Shown here one piece after another: positions 1-8,334 of a stretch of 64,000 nucleotides of DNA. The DNA is from Paenibacillus humicola (GTDB taxonomy: Bacteria > Bacillota > Bacilli > Paenibacillales > Paenibacillaceae). The stretch is from assembly GCF_028826105.1 (NCBI RefSeq), contig NZ_JAQGPL010000001.1, positions 118,501 through 182,500 on the forward strand. Direction: 5' to 3'. The notes beneath the pieces were generated by a model, which searched no databases, had not been told where the DNA came from, and saw nothing but the letters and a program-made list of their open reading frames with translations. Each line of letters opens with the position of its first letter. Position 1 is the stretch's first letter. Position numbers and translations under genes: made by a program.

Positions 1-80
1 ATGATGGCGACGACCCAGGTCAGCGTCGTTTCGCCGCCGCCCCTCTTCGCCTGCGCCGTGCGCAGCGTATTCGAACTCAC
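1..80 (-). CDS. ABC sugar transporter permease, MalG type (5' end only)
   Basis: Only the first 26 or so codons lie in the window; the gene runs off the left edge. The reading frame starts at a GTG (position 80, or the adjacent GTG at 83) behind GAGGTG and encodes a polar N-terminus (VSSNTLRTAQAKRGGG) leading into a hydrophobic stretch, as in MalG-type inner-membrane permeases. It lies 26 bases after the stop of the MalF-type permease gene on the same strand, the usual order binding protein, MalF-like, MalG-like. The identity rests mainly on this position, because too little protein is visible for a family match. Confidence 0.7.
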   Translation of the reverse strand, partial: MSSNTLRTAQAKRGGGETTLTWVVAI

Positions 81-106
81 CACGATCACCTCGTTTCAGG
101 TCAGGA

Positions 107-994
107 TCAAAAGTCGGTATCTTTGCGCTGCAGCCGGAATTGGACGAGCGTTACGACAATGATGGCGGCAAACAGCACGAACGAGCCTGCGGCGGCATAG
201 CCGAAATGGCTCAGCTGGAAGCCGTTGCGATAGATGAACAGCGAGACCGAGGTCGTGCTGTCCAGCGGACCGCCGTTCGTCATGATGAACGGCTCCTCGA
301 AAAACTGCAGCCAGCCGATCGTCGTCGTGATCGACACGAAGAAAATCGCGAACCGCAGCATCGGCAGCGTAATCCGGAACAGCTGCTGCCATCGGTTCGC
401 GCCGTCCAGCTGGGCGGCTTCGTAGTACGATTTCGGGATGCCCTGGATCGCCGCGATAAAGATGATCATGTTGAGTCCGATACCTCGCCACAGCGCGAGA
501 ATGATCAGCGAAATTTTGGCCATGACGGGGTCCGTCAGCCACGGAACGCCGGCCAGATGCAGCTTGCCGAGCAGGAAATTGAACAGGCCGATACTCGGGT
601 TATACAGGTAGCCCCAAACAACCGCGACCGCTACGACGTTCGTCACGGAAGGCATATAATACAGGACGCGGAACACCTCGAACAGCCGGTTTTTGCCGAA
701 ATTGATCAGCAGCGCGACGGCGAGCGAGACCGCGATGACGAGCGGAACGCCGATCACCACGTAAAACAGCGTGTTCAGGATCGATTTAACGAATATCGGG
801 TCGGCGACGACGTCGATATAATTGCGAAAGCCGACGAAACGGATCGCCGAATAATCCGCGAGCCCCGTCAGGTCCATATTGGTAAAGCTGATCACGAGCG
901 CAATTGCGATCGGAACGAGCGAAAAAACGGCGAGCAGCAAAAGCGTCGGCCCGATAAAAAAGTAGGCGGCTTTGCTGTTGGTCGCGCCTTTCAT
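107..994 (-). CDS. ABC sugar transporter permease, MalF/UgpA type
   Basis: A 295-residue integral membrane subunit of a carbohydrate ABC importer (CUT1 type). It has about six hydrophobic segments, beginning AAYFFIGPTLLLLAVF, and the EAA loop contacted by the ATPase is clear: YYEAAQLDGANRWQQLFRITLP. The start is the ATG at 994, because GGAGGTGAC stands six bases before it; a longer reading to 1015 lacks a ribosome site. It follows the binding-protein gene by about 80 bases containing a strong hairpin and precedes the second permease. No ATPase gene is present, so the transporter probably uses a shared MsmX/UgpC-type ATPase encoded elsewhere, as is common in Firmicutes. The neighbouring GH94 gene suggests a beta-glucan oligosaccharide substrate, which is inference. 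Confidence 0.92.
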   Translation of the reverse strand: MKGATNSKAAYFFIGPTLLLLAVFSLVPIAIALVISFTNMDLTGLADYSAIRFVGFRNYIDVVADPIFVKSILNTLFYVVIGVPLVIAVSLAVALLINFGKNRLFEVFRVLYYMPSVTNVVAVAVVWGYLYNPSIGLFNFLLGKLHLAGVPWLTDPVMAKISLIILALWRGIGLNMIIFIAAIQGIPKSYYEAAQLDGANRWQQLFRITLPMLRFAIFFVSITTTIGWLQFFEEPFIMTNGGPLDSTTSVSLFIYRNGFQLSHFGYAAAGSFVLFAAIIVVTLVQFRLQRKDTDF

Positions 995-1029
995 GAATCT
1001 GTCACCTCCCGCCAAAGGTAAACGGGAGA

Positions 1030-1054
1030 CCGCCCGGCAGCCTGCTGCCGGGCG
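1030..1054 (-). other. Intercistronic hairpin between binding protein and permease
   Basis: A perfect 11-bp inverted repeat (CCGCCCGGCAG / CTGCCGGGCGG) with a 3-base loop lies between the two genes. It has no T-run on the transcribed strand, so it is not an intrinsic terminator. Such hairpins after binding-protein genes are known to protect the upstream mRNA and raise binding protein relative to permease; that role here is inferred. Confidence 0.6.
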
Positions 1055-1075
1055 GCCGTCCCGCGGCCTACAACG

Positions 1076-2374
1076 TTATTTGCTGAGCGTTTCTTCCGCT
1101 TTCTTGTTGAAATCGTCTAGCGCTTTCTGCACGTCCTCGCCGCCGCGGTAAATTTTCTCGAAGGTGCTGAGATAGCTCTGCGCGATTTCCTCCCACTGCT
1201 TGATGAGCGGCATCGGCTCGGCGTCGTTCATTTGCTGGCCGAAGACGCTGAGGTACGGGTTGCTCTTCAGGGCCGGGTCGTCCCACGCGGCTTTGGCGGC
1301 CGGCATGGCGTCGGCCAGCTTCATCCATTCGATTTGCATGTCCGGCTTGCTCATGAAATCGATAAATTTCAGCGCGGCGTCCTTCTGCTCCGTGTATTGG
1401 AAGACCGACCAGTTGGAGCCGCCCAGGTTGGAGATGTTGTTCTCTTTCTTCGGCAGCACCGCGGTCGCCCATTTGCCGTTCAGCTCGGGCGCCTGCTCGG
1501 TAATCGGCTTGACCATCCACGGGCCGGAGATGAACATCGGGATGATGGCGTCGCCTTTAAACGCCTGTACCGGGTCGAGTCCCAGATCCTCTTTCGGAGC
1601 CGAACCGTTCTGGTAGAACGAATTCAAGTATTTGACCGCTTCGACGAACTTCGGATCGTTGAACTGCGGCTTGCCCTGATCGTCCAGCAGCTTCGCGCCG
1701 TTCTGACGGGCGAACATGAAGGACAGCGTCTGCTCCTTCGCGTCGATGCTGATGCCGTATTTGCCTTTGCCGCGCTTCGCCAGCTTCTGCGCCGCGTCAC
1801 TCAGCTCGTCCCACGTTTTCGGCGCTTCCTTGTAGCCGACGGATGCCAGCAGGTCGGTGCGGTAATACAGGACGCGCGTATCGATGTACCACGGGACGCC
1901 GAGAATTTTACCGTCAAGCTTCGTCGTTTCGAGAGAACCGGGGAAGAAGTTGTCGTCCTTCAGGTCCGGATACTGATCGATATAAGGGGTCAAATCCATC
2001 AGCGCGCCTGCCGCGCCGAATTCCGGCATCCAGGTCGTGCCCATCTGCAAGACGTCGGGTCCCTTCTTGGAAGCGACCGCCGTCAGCAGTTTATCGTGGG
2101 CGCTGCTCCACGGAATCGCCTGAATTTTCACGTCGATATTGGGATTCTGCTCTTCGAACTTTTTCGCCATGGCAGGAAGCGATTTCGCCTCGTCGCCCAT
2201 GCCCCAAACGTTCAGCGTGACCTTCTTGCCGCCGCCGTTTGCGTTTCCTCCTCCGGCAGCTTCGCCGCCGCCGTTCCCGCCGTTCGACGACGATGCGCCG
2301 CAGCCCGCGAGCATTCCCGCAAGCAGCATGGAGCCGGCCAGCCCTGCCGCCATGGTCTTTCTTTTTCCAAACAT
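1076..2374 (-). CDS. ABC sugar-binding lipoprotein (extracellular solute-binding family 1)
   Basis: A 432-residue solute-binding protein of a carbohydrate ABC importer. The N-terminus MFGKRKTMAAGLAGSMLLAG is a lipoprotein signal with lipobox LAGC (lipid Cys25), followed by a Gly/Asn/Ser linker. The mature part shows family-1 hallmarks: a VTLNVWGMGDE start, DVLQMGTTW, a GVPWYIDTRVLYYRTDLL segment, and ISGPWMV in the C-terminal lobe. The start at 2374 follows GGGAGG; a longer frame to 2437 would run through the first operator and has no ribosome site. It is the first gene of the importer operon, transcribed from a promoter at 2477-2505. By comparison with the Listeria sophorose-binding protein locus the ligand may be a beta-1,2-glucooligosaccharide, but ligand residues cannot be read by eye. 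Confidence 0.93.
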   Translation of the reverse strand: MFGKRKTMAAGLAGSMLLAGMLAGCGASSSNGGNGGGEAAGGGNANGGGKKVTLNVWGMGDEAKSLPAMAKKFEEQNPNIDVKIQAIPWSSAHDKLLTAVASKKGPDVLQMGTTWMPEFGAAGALMDLTPYIDQYPDLKDDNFFPGSLETTKLDGKILGVPWYIDTRVLYYRTDLLASVGYKEAPKTWDELSDAAQKLAKRGKGKYGISIDAKEQTLSFMFARQNGAKLLDDQGKPQFNDPKFVEAVKYLNSFYQNGSAPKEDLGLDPVQAFKGDAIIPMFISGPWMVKPITEQAPELNGKWATAVLPKKENNISNLGGSNWSVFQYTEQKDAALKFIDFMSKPDMQIEWMKLADAMPAAKAAWDDPALKSNPYLSVFGQQMNDAEPMPLIKQWEEIAQSYLSTFEKIYRGGEDVQKALDDFNKKAEETLSK

Positions 2375-2440
2375 ACCTTTTTCCTCCCCGTTTTTGCTTA
2401 TCATTTGAGAAAAATGCCGATTTATGCGAAGCCACATCGT

Positions 2441-2452
2441 CGAAACGTTTCG
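2441..2452. promoter_or_regulatory. LacI-type operator O1 (CGAAACGTTTCG)
   Basis: A perfect 12-bp palindrome with the central CG typical of LacI-family sites. It falls about 18-29 bases downstream of the predicted start of the importer transcript, a blocking position. It is identical to O2 and nearly identical to O3. Confidence 0.85.
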
Positions 2453-2476
2453 AAAGCCATTATAAAATAAACTGAA

Positions 2477-2505
2477 ATCGTATTCAACACCTTTTTTTAT
2501 GTCAA
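2477..2505 (-). promoter_or_regulatory. Promoter of the sugar importer operon
   Basis: Reading leftward, a perfect -35 TTGACA (2500-2505), a 17-base spacer and -10 TACGAT (2477-2482). O2 touches its upstream edge and O1 lies just downstream, so occupancy of either could repress it. Confidence 0.8.
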
Positions 2506-2506
2506 T

Positions 2507-2518
2507 CGAAACGTTTCG
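2507..2518. promoter_or_regulatory. LacI-type operator O2, shared centre of the divergent promoters
   Basis: CGAAACGTTTCG again, extended to a 16-bp perfect palindrome from 2505 to 2520. It sits between the two outward-facing -35 boxes (2500-2505 and 2526-2531). Its centre is 66 bases from O1 and 65 bases from O3. Confidence 0.85.
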
Positions 2519-2525
2519 ATTTTCA

Positions 2526-2555
2526 TTGACGTACGCTTTTAACTTATATTACAAT
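2526..2555 (+). promoter_or_regulatory. Promoter of the GH94 phosphorylase gene
   Basis: TTGACG (2526-2531), an 18-base spacer and TACAAT (2550-2555). O2 lies just upstream and O3 overlaps the start of the transcript. Confidence 0.75.
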
Positions 2556-2571
2556 CAATTCGACCCAAAAT

Positions 2572-2583
2572 TGAAACGTTTCG
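2572..2583. promoter_or_regulatory. LacI-type operator O3
   Basis: TGAAACGTTTCG, one base different from O1 and O2, located about 10-21 bases after the predicted start of the phosphorylase transcript. Confidence 0.8.
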
Positions 2584-2673
2584 AACCAAATAATGCCTTT
2601 AAAAAAAATGCGAAAAAAGCCAATCCCTTTTTGCGTTCCATTGAATCCAATCAGACAAGAAGGTGACATCTGC

Positions 2674-5600
2674 ATGATAGAGAAAACCGGTTCGACTTTG
2701 CAGCTGGGCGAAGGAGCACTGCGGTTCGCCTTCTTGAACAGCGGCGATCTGTACGCCGTTACCTGCGGGGAGACGCTGATCAATCAGCTGCTCGGCAACC
2801 CTGTCGACGGGTCGCTGAACAATATTTATCTTCGGCGGTTTCTGCCATCCGGCATCGAAGCCGTGCCGCTGCTCGGCGTCCGCTCGGCCAGCCGCCTGTC
2901 GCATTCGGAGACGTCGCTCGCCTGGGAGGGCGAGGTTTGGGGAATCCGCTACCGGGTGACGCTGCGCCTTGCGGGCGGCGGCATCTGGTTTTGGGATGTC
3001 CGGCTGCACGGGCGCGAAGCCGAGGTGGACCTGATTTACGGCCAGGATATCGGCATTGCGGACAAGGGCGCGGTGCGTTCCAACGAAGCTTACCTGTCGC
3101 AATATATCGGCCATACCGTCTTTGAAGACGAGAACCGCGGTTATGTCGTCTGCTCCCGTCAAAATCAGCCGCAGCAGGGCGGCAAATTCCCTTATTTGCA
3201 GCAGGGCGCGCTGACCGGCGCCGCGGGATACTCGACGGACGGCTTTCAGTTTTTCGGACTTTCTTATAAAGAGACGAATACGCCGGAGCGGCTGACGAGC
3301 GAGAAGCTGGCAAACGGCGTTTACCAATACGAGTTTGCCTACACCGCGCTGCAGAGCGGGCGAATTCGTCTGGACGGGGAAGCCCGGGCCGTATTCTACG
3401 GGCTGTATAAGGAAAACCATCCTTCAGCCGTTACGGAGCTGGAGTTTGCGGAAGAGCTGGCCGAGGCGCGGAAACGGGCGGAAGCCCGGCAGCCGGGCGA
3501 AGAGCGGACGGTCCGAAGGACGGTGCTGACGAGCTCTGCCGGCAGGCCGCTGCAAACGCTGGATATGACGCCCGAGGAGATCGAGCGCCTGTATCCGGTT
3601 CGTCTGCAGGAGGAACGGGAAGGGGAGACGTTGCTTTCCTTCTTCACGCCCGCTCACGAGCATGTCGTGCTGAAACGCAAGGAGCTGCTGGTCGAGCGCC
3701 CGCACGGGCATATTTTGATGACCGGCCGCAACGACCGGATGAACGAGCATGTGCTGACGACGACGGCGTACATGTACGGTATTTTCAATTCCCAGCTGGT
3801 CGTCGGCAATACGTCGTTCAATAAAATGCTGTCGAACGCCCGCAGCGCCCTGAATGCGATGAAGACGTCCGGACAGCGCATTTACGTTGAAACGGACGAA
3901 GGCTTCCGGCTGCTGGCGATGCCCTCGTTGTTCGAGATGGGATTCAATTATGCGAAATGGGTGTACAAAATGCCGGGCGATACGATCACCGTCCTGGTCT
4001 TCACGGCGGTCGACACGCCGGAGGTTCATCTGCGCGTCGCTTCGGAAACCGGCAGGGCGCGCCGTTATCTCGTCACTAACCAGGTGACGATGGGGAACAA
4101 CGAATACGACGCGCCGTTTCATATAGAGCGGGAGGGCGGCACACTCACGTTCCGGGCGGACGGCAGCTCGCTCAGCGCCTCGTACTATCCGGATTTGCGC
4201 TACCGGATGCGCATCGAAGGCGCCGAGCTGAACGTCGGCGGCGAGTCGATGCTCGCGGAAGGCGCGGAGCCGGGCGAAGCGTCGCTGGTCGTGCTCGAGC
4301 TCGGGGCGAGCGCTTCCTGGAGTCTGACCGTCCAGGGCCTGCTGTACGGGCAGGAGCTGCCTTTCGAGAACCTCAAGCCGGAGGAGGAAATCGAACGGTA
4401 CCGGCACTATTTTCAGACCGTCATGAACGGCTTCCGGCTCTCGCTTCCCCCCGGGGAGGGAGGGGAAGACGGCGGCCGTCTGAATCAGGTTAACGCGCTC
4501 GCCTGGTGGTATACCCACAACATGCTTGTCCATTTCTCCGTGCCGCACGGACTCGAGCAGTACGGCGGGGCGGCCTGGGGGACGCGCGACGTCTGCCAGG
4601 GGCCTGCCGAATATTTTATGGCGACCCGGAAATACGAGACGGTGCGCGAAGTGCTGCTGACCGTATACGCCCATCAGTTTGAGGACACCGGGAATTGGCC
4701 GCAGTGGTTCATGTTCGACCGGTACTCCAACATTCAGCAGGAGGAGAGCCACGGGGACATTATCGTCTGGCCGCTTAAGGCGCTGGGCGATTACCTGTAC
4801 GCGACGAAGGATTTTGGCGTTTTGCGGGAGCCGGTGCCGTATATGGATCGGCACAAGGGCGAGTTTACCCCGGCGCGGCCGGCACTGCTGGAGCACGTGC
4901 GCAAACAGCTCGCGGCGATCAAGGCCAATTTCGTGCAAGGCACCTTTCTGTCGGCATACGGTGACGGCGACTGGGACGATACGCTGCAGCCGGCGAACGC
5001 GCAGATGAAGCAGTTTATGGTGAGCAGCTGGACGGTCGCCTTGACGTTCCAGACGTTCAAACGGCTGGCAGGGGCGCTCGGGGAGCACGACGCCGCGATG
5101 GCGGGAGAGCTGCGGCGGATGGCATCCGGCATCGAGGCGGATTTCGGCCGGTATATGCTGGAGACGGAGATCATTCCGGGATTCCTGTATATGGAAGAAC
5201 CCGGGAAGGCGGAGCCGATGCTTCATCCGCACGATACGAAGACGGGCATCCGCTACCGGCTGCTGCCGATGACGCGCAGCATGATCGGCGAGCTGCTGAC
5301 GAAGGAGCAGGCGGATGCGCATTACCGGCTGATCAAGGAGCAGCTGTTTTTCCCGGACGGCGTCCGGCTTATGAATCGTCCGGCGAATTACGCCGGCGGC
5401 GTCAGCACGCATTTCAAGCGTGCGGAGCAGGCGGCCAATTTCGGCCGGGAAATCGGGCTGCAGTACGTGCACGCCCATATCCGCTTCGTCGAAGCGATGG
5501 CCAAGCTGGGTCATGCGGAGGAGGCGTGGCAGGCGCTGCAGGTCATTAATCCGGTCGGGCTGCGGGATGTCGTGCCGAATGCCGAGCTGCGGCAGAGCAA

Positions 5601-6036
5601 CGCGTATTTCAGCAGCTCGGACGGCAAATTCAGCGACCGTTACGAAGCGCAGAAGCGGTTCGGGGAGCTGAAAACGGGCGGCGTGCCGGTCAAGGGCGGC
5701 TGGCGGGTCTATTCCAGCGGCCCCGGCATTTACATGAACCAGCTGATCTCGAACTGTCTCGGGATTCGTCAGGAAGGCGGCGACCTGGTCATCGACCCGG
5801 TGCTGCCGGCCCGCTTAAACGGCCTGCGCTTCGAGTTCCGGGTGATGGACCGTCCGGTCGAATTCGTCTATCATCTGAGCGGCCGGAACGTTGACCGCCG
5901 CGTTACGGTGAACGGAGAGGAGCTTCCGGCCGAGGACGCGCCGAACCGTTACCGTACCGGCGGTCTCCGGATCGCCAAAGACCGGCTGGAGGCGGCACTC
6001 GGCCATGGACGCAGCACGATCGAGATCTACATGTAA
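2674..6036 (+). CDS. GH94 family phosphorylase, probable 1,2-beta-oligoglucan phosphorylase
   Basis: A 1120-residue cytoplasmic enzyme (no signal peptide) of the GH94 cellobiose-phosphorylase-like family. The length fits 1,2-beta-oligoglucan phosphorylases (about 1,090 residues in Listeria) better than cellobiose phosphorylase (about 810). Visible signatures are WGTRDVCQGP at 635-644, a RYSNIQQEESHGDIIVWPLK helix, DGDWDD at 764-769 holding the expected catalytic acid region, and SSGPGIYMNQLISNCLG near the C-terminus. Such enzymes cleave beta-1,2-glucooligosaccharides with phosphate to give glucose 1-phosphate. The start is the ATG at 2674 behind AAGGTGA; an in-frame ATG at 2593 has no ribosome site and lies next to O3. 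It is divergent from the importer and followed by the lacI gene. Another GH94 specificity cannot be excluded from sequence alone. Confidence 0.8.
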   Translation: MIEKTGSTLQLGEGALRFAFLNSGDLYAVTCGETLINQLLGNPVDGSLNNIYLRRFLPSGIEAVPLLGVRSASRLSHSETSLAWEGEVWGIRYRVTLRLAGGGIWFWDVRLHGREAEVDLIYGQDIGIADKGAVRSNEAYLSQYIGHTVFEDENRGYVVCSRQNQPQQGGKFPYLQQGALTGAAGYSTDGFQFFGLSYKETNTPERLTSEKLANGVYQYEFAYTALQSGRIRLDGEARAVFYGLYKENHPSAVTELEFAEELAEARKRAEARQPGEERTVRRTVLTSSAGRPLQTLDMTPEEIERLYPVRLQEEREGETLLSFFTPAHEHVVLKRKELLVERPHGHILMTGRNDRMNEHVLTTTAYMYGIFNSQLVVGNTSFNKMLSNARSALNAMKTSGQRIYVETDEGFRLLAMPSLFEMGFNYAKWVYKMPGDTITVLVFTAVDTPEVHLRVASETGRARRYLVTNQVTMGNNEYDAPFHIEREGGTLTFRADGSSLSASYYPDLRYRMRIEGAELNVGGESMLAEGAEPGEASLVVLELGASASWSLTVQGLLYGQELPFENLKPEEEIERYRHYFQTVMNGFRLSLPPGEGGEDGGRLNQVNALAWWYTHNMLVHFSVPHGLEQYGGAAWGTRDVCQGPAEYFMATRKYETVREVLLTVYAHQFEDTGNWPQWFMFDRYSNIQQEESHGDIIVWPLKALGDYLYATKDFGVLREPVPYMDRHKGEFTPARPALLEHVRKQLAAIKANFVQGTFLSAYGDGDWDDTLQPANAQMKQFMVSSWTVALTFQTFKRLAGALGEHDAAMAGELRRMASGIEADFGRYMLETEIIPGFLYMEEPGKAEPMLHPHDTKTGIRYRLLPMTRSMIGELLTKEQADAHYRLIKEQLFFPDGVRLMNRPANYAGGVSTHFKRAEQAANFGREIGLQYVHAHIRFVEAMAKLGHAEEAWQALQVINPVGLRDVVPNAELRQSNAYFSSSDGKFSDRYEAQKRFGELKTGGVPVKGGWRVYSSGPGIYMNQLISNCLGIRQEGGDLVIDPVLPARLNGLRFEFRVMDRPVEFVYHLSGRNVDRRVTVNGEELPAEDAPNRYRTGGLRIAKDRLEAALGHGRSTIEIYM

Positions 6037-6134
6037 TGGAGGTCTTGACCGGGCCGGCATTTTCGTATACGGCCGTTCACTTATGATATAGTAATAGGAA
6101 ATTATGTTAAAGCGGAAAGGCAGGATCGAATGCC

Positions 6135-7103
6135 GTGGTCAGTATAAAAGATATTGCGAAACAAGCGGGCGTTGCCATCTCGACGGTCTCTTACGCGCTC
6201 AACGGAAGCCCGAAAGTAACCGAAGAAACCGCAGCTAAAATACTGGCCGTCGCCAAGGAATTAAATTACGTTCCGAACGCGAACGCACGGCATTTGAAGA
6301 AGCGGGAGACGAAAATTATCGGGGCGTTCCTGACCGATTTCAGCGGGTCGTTCTACGGCGACCTGCTTCAGGGGATGAAGGAGGGCGTCAACCGGAGCGG
6401 CTACGACCTGGTTATCTGCAGCGGCCAGCAGGCTCATCGGCTGCTGCCGCAGCGGTTCATCGACGGGGCGATCGTGCTCGACGAGACTTTTTCCAGCGAA
6501 GAGCTGCTAAAGTATGCCGATCTCGGCCATAAACTGGTCGTCCTCGACCGGGAGCTCAGCCATCCGAACATCAATCAGGTGCTGCTCGACAACAAGGCCG
6601 GCGCGACGCTGGCAGCGGAGTATTTGATCGAGATGGGTCACCGTAAGCTGTATGTAGTGACCGGGCCGAAGGGCTCGTTCGATTCCCGGCAGCGGATGCA
6701 GGCCGTCAAGCAGACGATTGACCGCACGCCGGGCATCGAATATATCGAGATTGAGGGCGATTTCAACAAATCGGCCGGAGCGCTTGCCGGCCTGCAGATC
6801 GTCAAGGAATATACGGGTCCGGCCGCCGTCTTCTGCCTGAATGACGAGATGGCGATCGGGATGTACGACTATTTGTCCACCACGAAAATCAGGGTCGGCA
6901 AAGACATTCATATTATCGGCTTCGACAACATCGAGGTGTCCCACTACACGCAGCCGCGGCTGGCGACGATCGACTATTCCAAGCGAAAATGGGGCGTGCT
7001 CGCTTCCGAGCAGCTGCTTAAGCTGATTCGCGGAGATGAAGTCGAACATGAGCGGATTTACGTCTCGCTTGTTCGAGGCGAGTCGGTTGGGCCGACGGGC
7101 TGA
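6135..7103 (+). CDS. LacI family transcriptional regulator
   Basis: A 322-residue DNA-binding repressor. The LacI helix-turn-helix and hinge occupy residues 3-54 (IKDIAKQAGVAISTVSYALN ... NYVPNANARHLKK), followed by a periplasmic-binding-protein-like effector domain ending in the usual GFDNIEVSHYTQPRLATIDY segment. The start is a GTG at 6135 with only a modest purine-rich site upstream; the frame leaves no better choice, as the HTH begins at residue 3. It lies 98 bases after the phosphorylase gene, and an AT-rich TATGATATAG stretch there may give it its own weak promoter. It is the natural candidate to bind the three CGAAACGTTTCG operators; the inducer is unknown. Confidence 0.92.
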   Translation: MVSIKDIAKQAGVAISTVSYALNGSPKVTEETAAKILAVAKELNYVPNANARHLKKRETKIIGAFLTDFSGSFYGDLLQGMKEGVNRSGYDLVICSGQQAHRLLPQRFIDGAIVLDETFSSEELLKYADLGHKLVVLDRELSHPNINQVLLDNKAGATLAAEYLIEMGHRKLYVVTGPKGSFDSRQRMQAVKQTIDRTPGIEYIEIEGDFNKSAGALAGLQIVKEYTGPAAVFCLNDEMAIGMYDYLSTTKIRVGKDIHIIGFDNIEVSHYTQPRLATIDYSKRKWGVLASEQLLKLIRGDEVEHERIYVSLVRGESVGPTG

Positions 7104-7161
7104 ACGTTTACGCCGCTTTGCGCAGGCAGGGACTGCCCCTGGCGCATCGGCAGCCGGAAAG

Positions 7162-7198
7162 CCGGCATCTCCTTTCGAAGGGGGATGCCGGTTTTTTT
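7162..7198 (+). terminator. Intrinsic terminator after lacI
   Basis: CCGGCATC (7162-7169) pairs with GATGCCGG (7184-7191) and is followed by seven Ts. Confidence 0.85.
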
Positions 7199-7293
7199 GA
7201 TTTTCGGGCCGAAGGGGCGGTTTTTGGACTTTCTTTCCCAAGCCGATGGGCAGCAGCTTGCTTCGCATTCGCCGCCAAAGAAAGAGGAAGCCT

Positions 7294-8334
7294 TTATAAT
7301 CGGCGGTGCTTCCGCAGCGCAAGCACGTTCGCGGCTATGAAGACAAGGGAAAGCGCCAGCAGGAAATAGACGTCGGCCGCGATGGAGCTCCAGCCTTCGC
7401 CGCGGATCATGACGCTGCGCAGCGCGTCGGCGCCGTATTTCAGCGGCGTAACGTACGAAAGCCAGCGGAGCCAGGGCGAGATGCTGTCCAAATTGAATAG
7501 GCCCGAGAAAAACACCTGCGGCACGATGACGACCGGAATGAACTGGATCATCTGAAATTCGGTATTCGCAAAGGCGGACAGAAAAGTGCCGATGCTGAGC
7601 GCGGTCAAGGACAGCAGCAGCATAATCAGCAGCACGTACCCGAAGGAGCCGGTCATCAGGCTGCCCAGCACGCCGATCGTATAACCGGCGATAAGCGCCG
7701 CCTGCAGGCTGGTGAAGACGCCGAAGCCGCCCGTGTAACCGGCGACGATTTCCCAGCGGCGCAGCGGAGTAGCCAGCAGGCGCTCCAGCGTTCCGCTCGT
7801 CCGCTCCTTCAGGAACGAAACCCCGGCGATCAGGAATACGAAGAAAAACGCGAACAAGCCGATCAGCACCGGAGCGGAGCTGTCGAAGAAGGTCATATCC
7901 GGCCCGCCGTACAAATAATCGAAGGCCGGCGCCTTCTGCGCGGCGGACGGATCCAAGGCGGCGGCCTGCCCCTGCGCCGCCTGCCGGATCAGCAGCATGA
8001 CGGCGCGGTTTTTGGACGGGTCGCTGCCCTCCAGCTCTACGCGGGGAGCGCCTCCGTCAAGCCGGACGATCGCGTCGATGTCCCTGCCCCTCAGCGCTTT
8101 TTCCGCTTCGCTTAGGCTGCCGTAGACGGTTACGTCAGCGCCGTTTTTGCCTAACGCTTGCCCGGCCGCCACCGGAAGCTGAACCGCGCCGATTTTCGGC
8201 CGGTACGTATCGCCGTTGAATACCAGGTACATCAGCGTCAGGACCAGGATCGGGGCGACGATCAACAGGGCGAGCGTTCGTTTGTCGTGCATGAACTGAC
8301 GGATGATGCGGACGATCAATGCCCGAATTCTCAT
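7294..8334 (-). CDS. ABC-2 type exporter permease
   Basis: A 346-residue membrane protein of the ABC-2 family (DrrB/YhaP-like). One N-terminal membrane helix (about residues 19-39, TLALLIVAPILVLTLMYLVF) is followed by an outside domain of about 120 residues, then five helices with the family's KERTSGTLERLLATPL motif and the SGLFNLDSISPWLRWLSYVT region. Its ATG overlaps the stop of the upstream ATPase gene (ATGA), so the two are translationally coupled. The substrate is unknown; drug or lipid export is typical of the family. Because the partner ATPase gene is frameshifted, this subunit may lack a working motor in this strain. Confidence 0.9.
   Translation of the reverse strand: MRIRALIVRIIRQFMHDKRTLALLIVAPILVLTLMYLVFNGDTYRPKIGAVQLPVAAGQALGKNGADVTVYGSLSEAEKALRGRDIDAIVRLDGGAPRVELEGSDPSKNRAVMLLIRQAAQGQAAALDPSAAQKAPAFDYLYGGPDMTFFDSSAPVLIGLFAFFFVFLIAGVSFLKERTSGTLERLLATPLRRWEIVAGYTGGFGVFTSLQAALIAGYTIGVLGSLMTGSFGYVLLIMLLLSLTALSIGTFLSAFANTEFQMIQFIPVVIVPQVFFSGLFNLDSISPWLRWLSYVTPLKYGADALRSVMIRGEGWSSIAADVYFLLALSLVFIAANVLALRKHRRL

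Noticed and set aside
140..1021. A long plus-strand open frame opposite the permease gene
   Set aside because: Composition is charged and Arg/Gln-rich with no ribosome site; the minus-strand permease explains the sequence.
2441..2585. The three palindromes as CcpA cre sites
   Set aside because: They lack the cre TGWAANC...CA outer bases in O1 and O2, are almost identical to each other, and sit beside a dedicated LacI gene.
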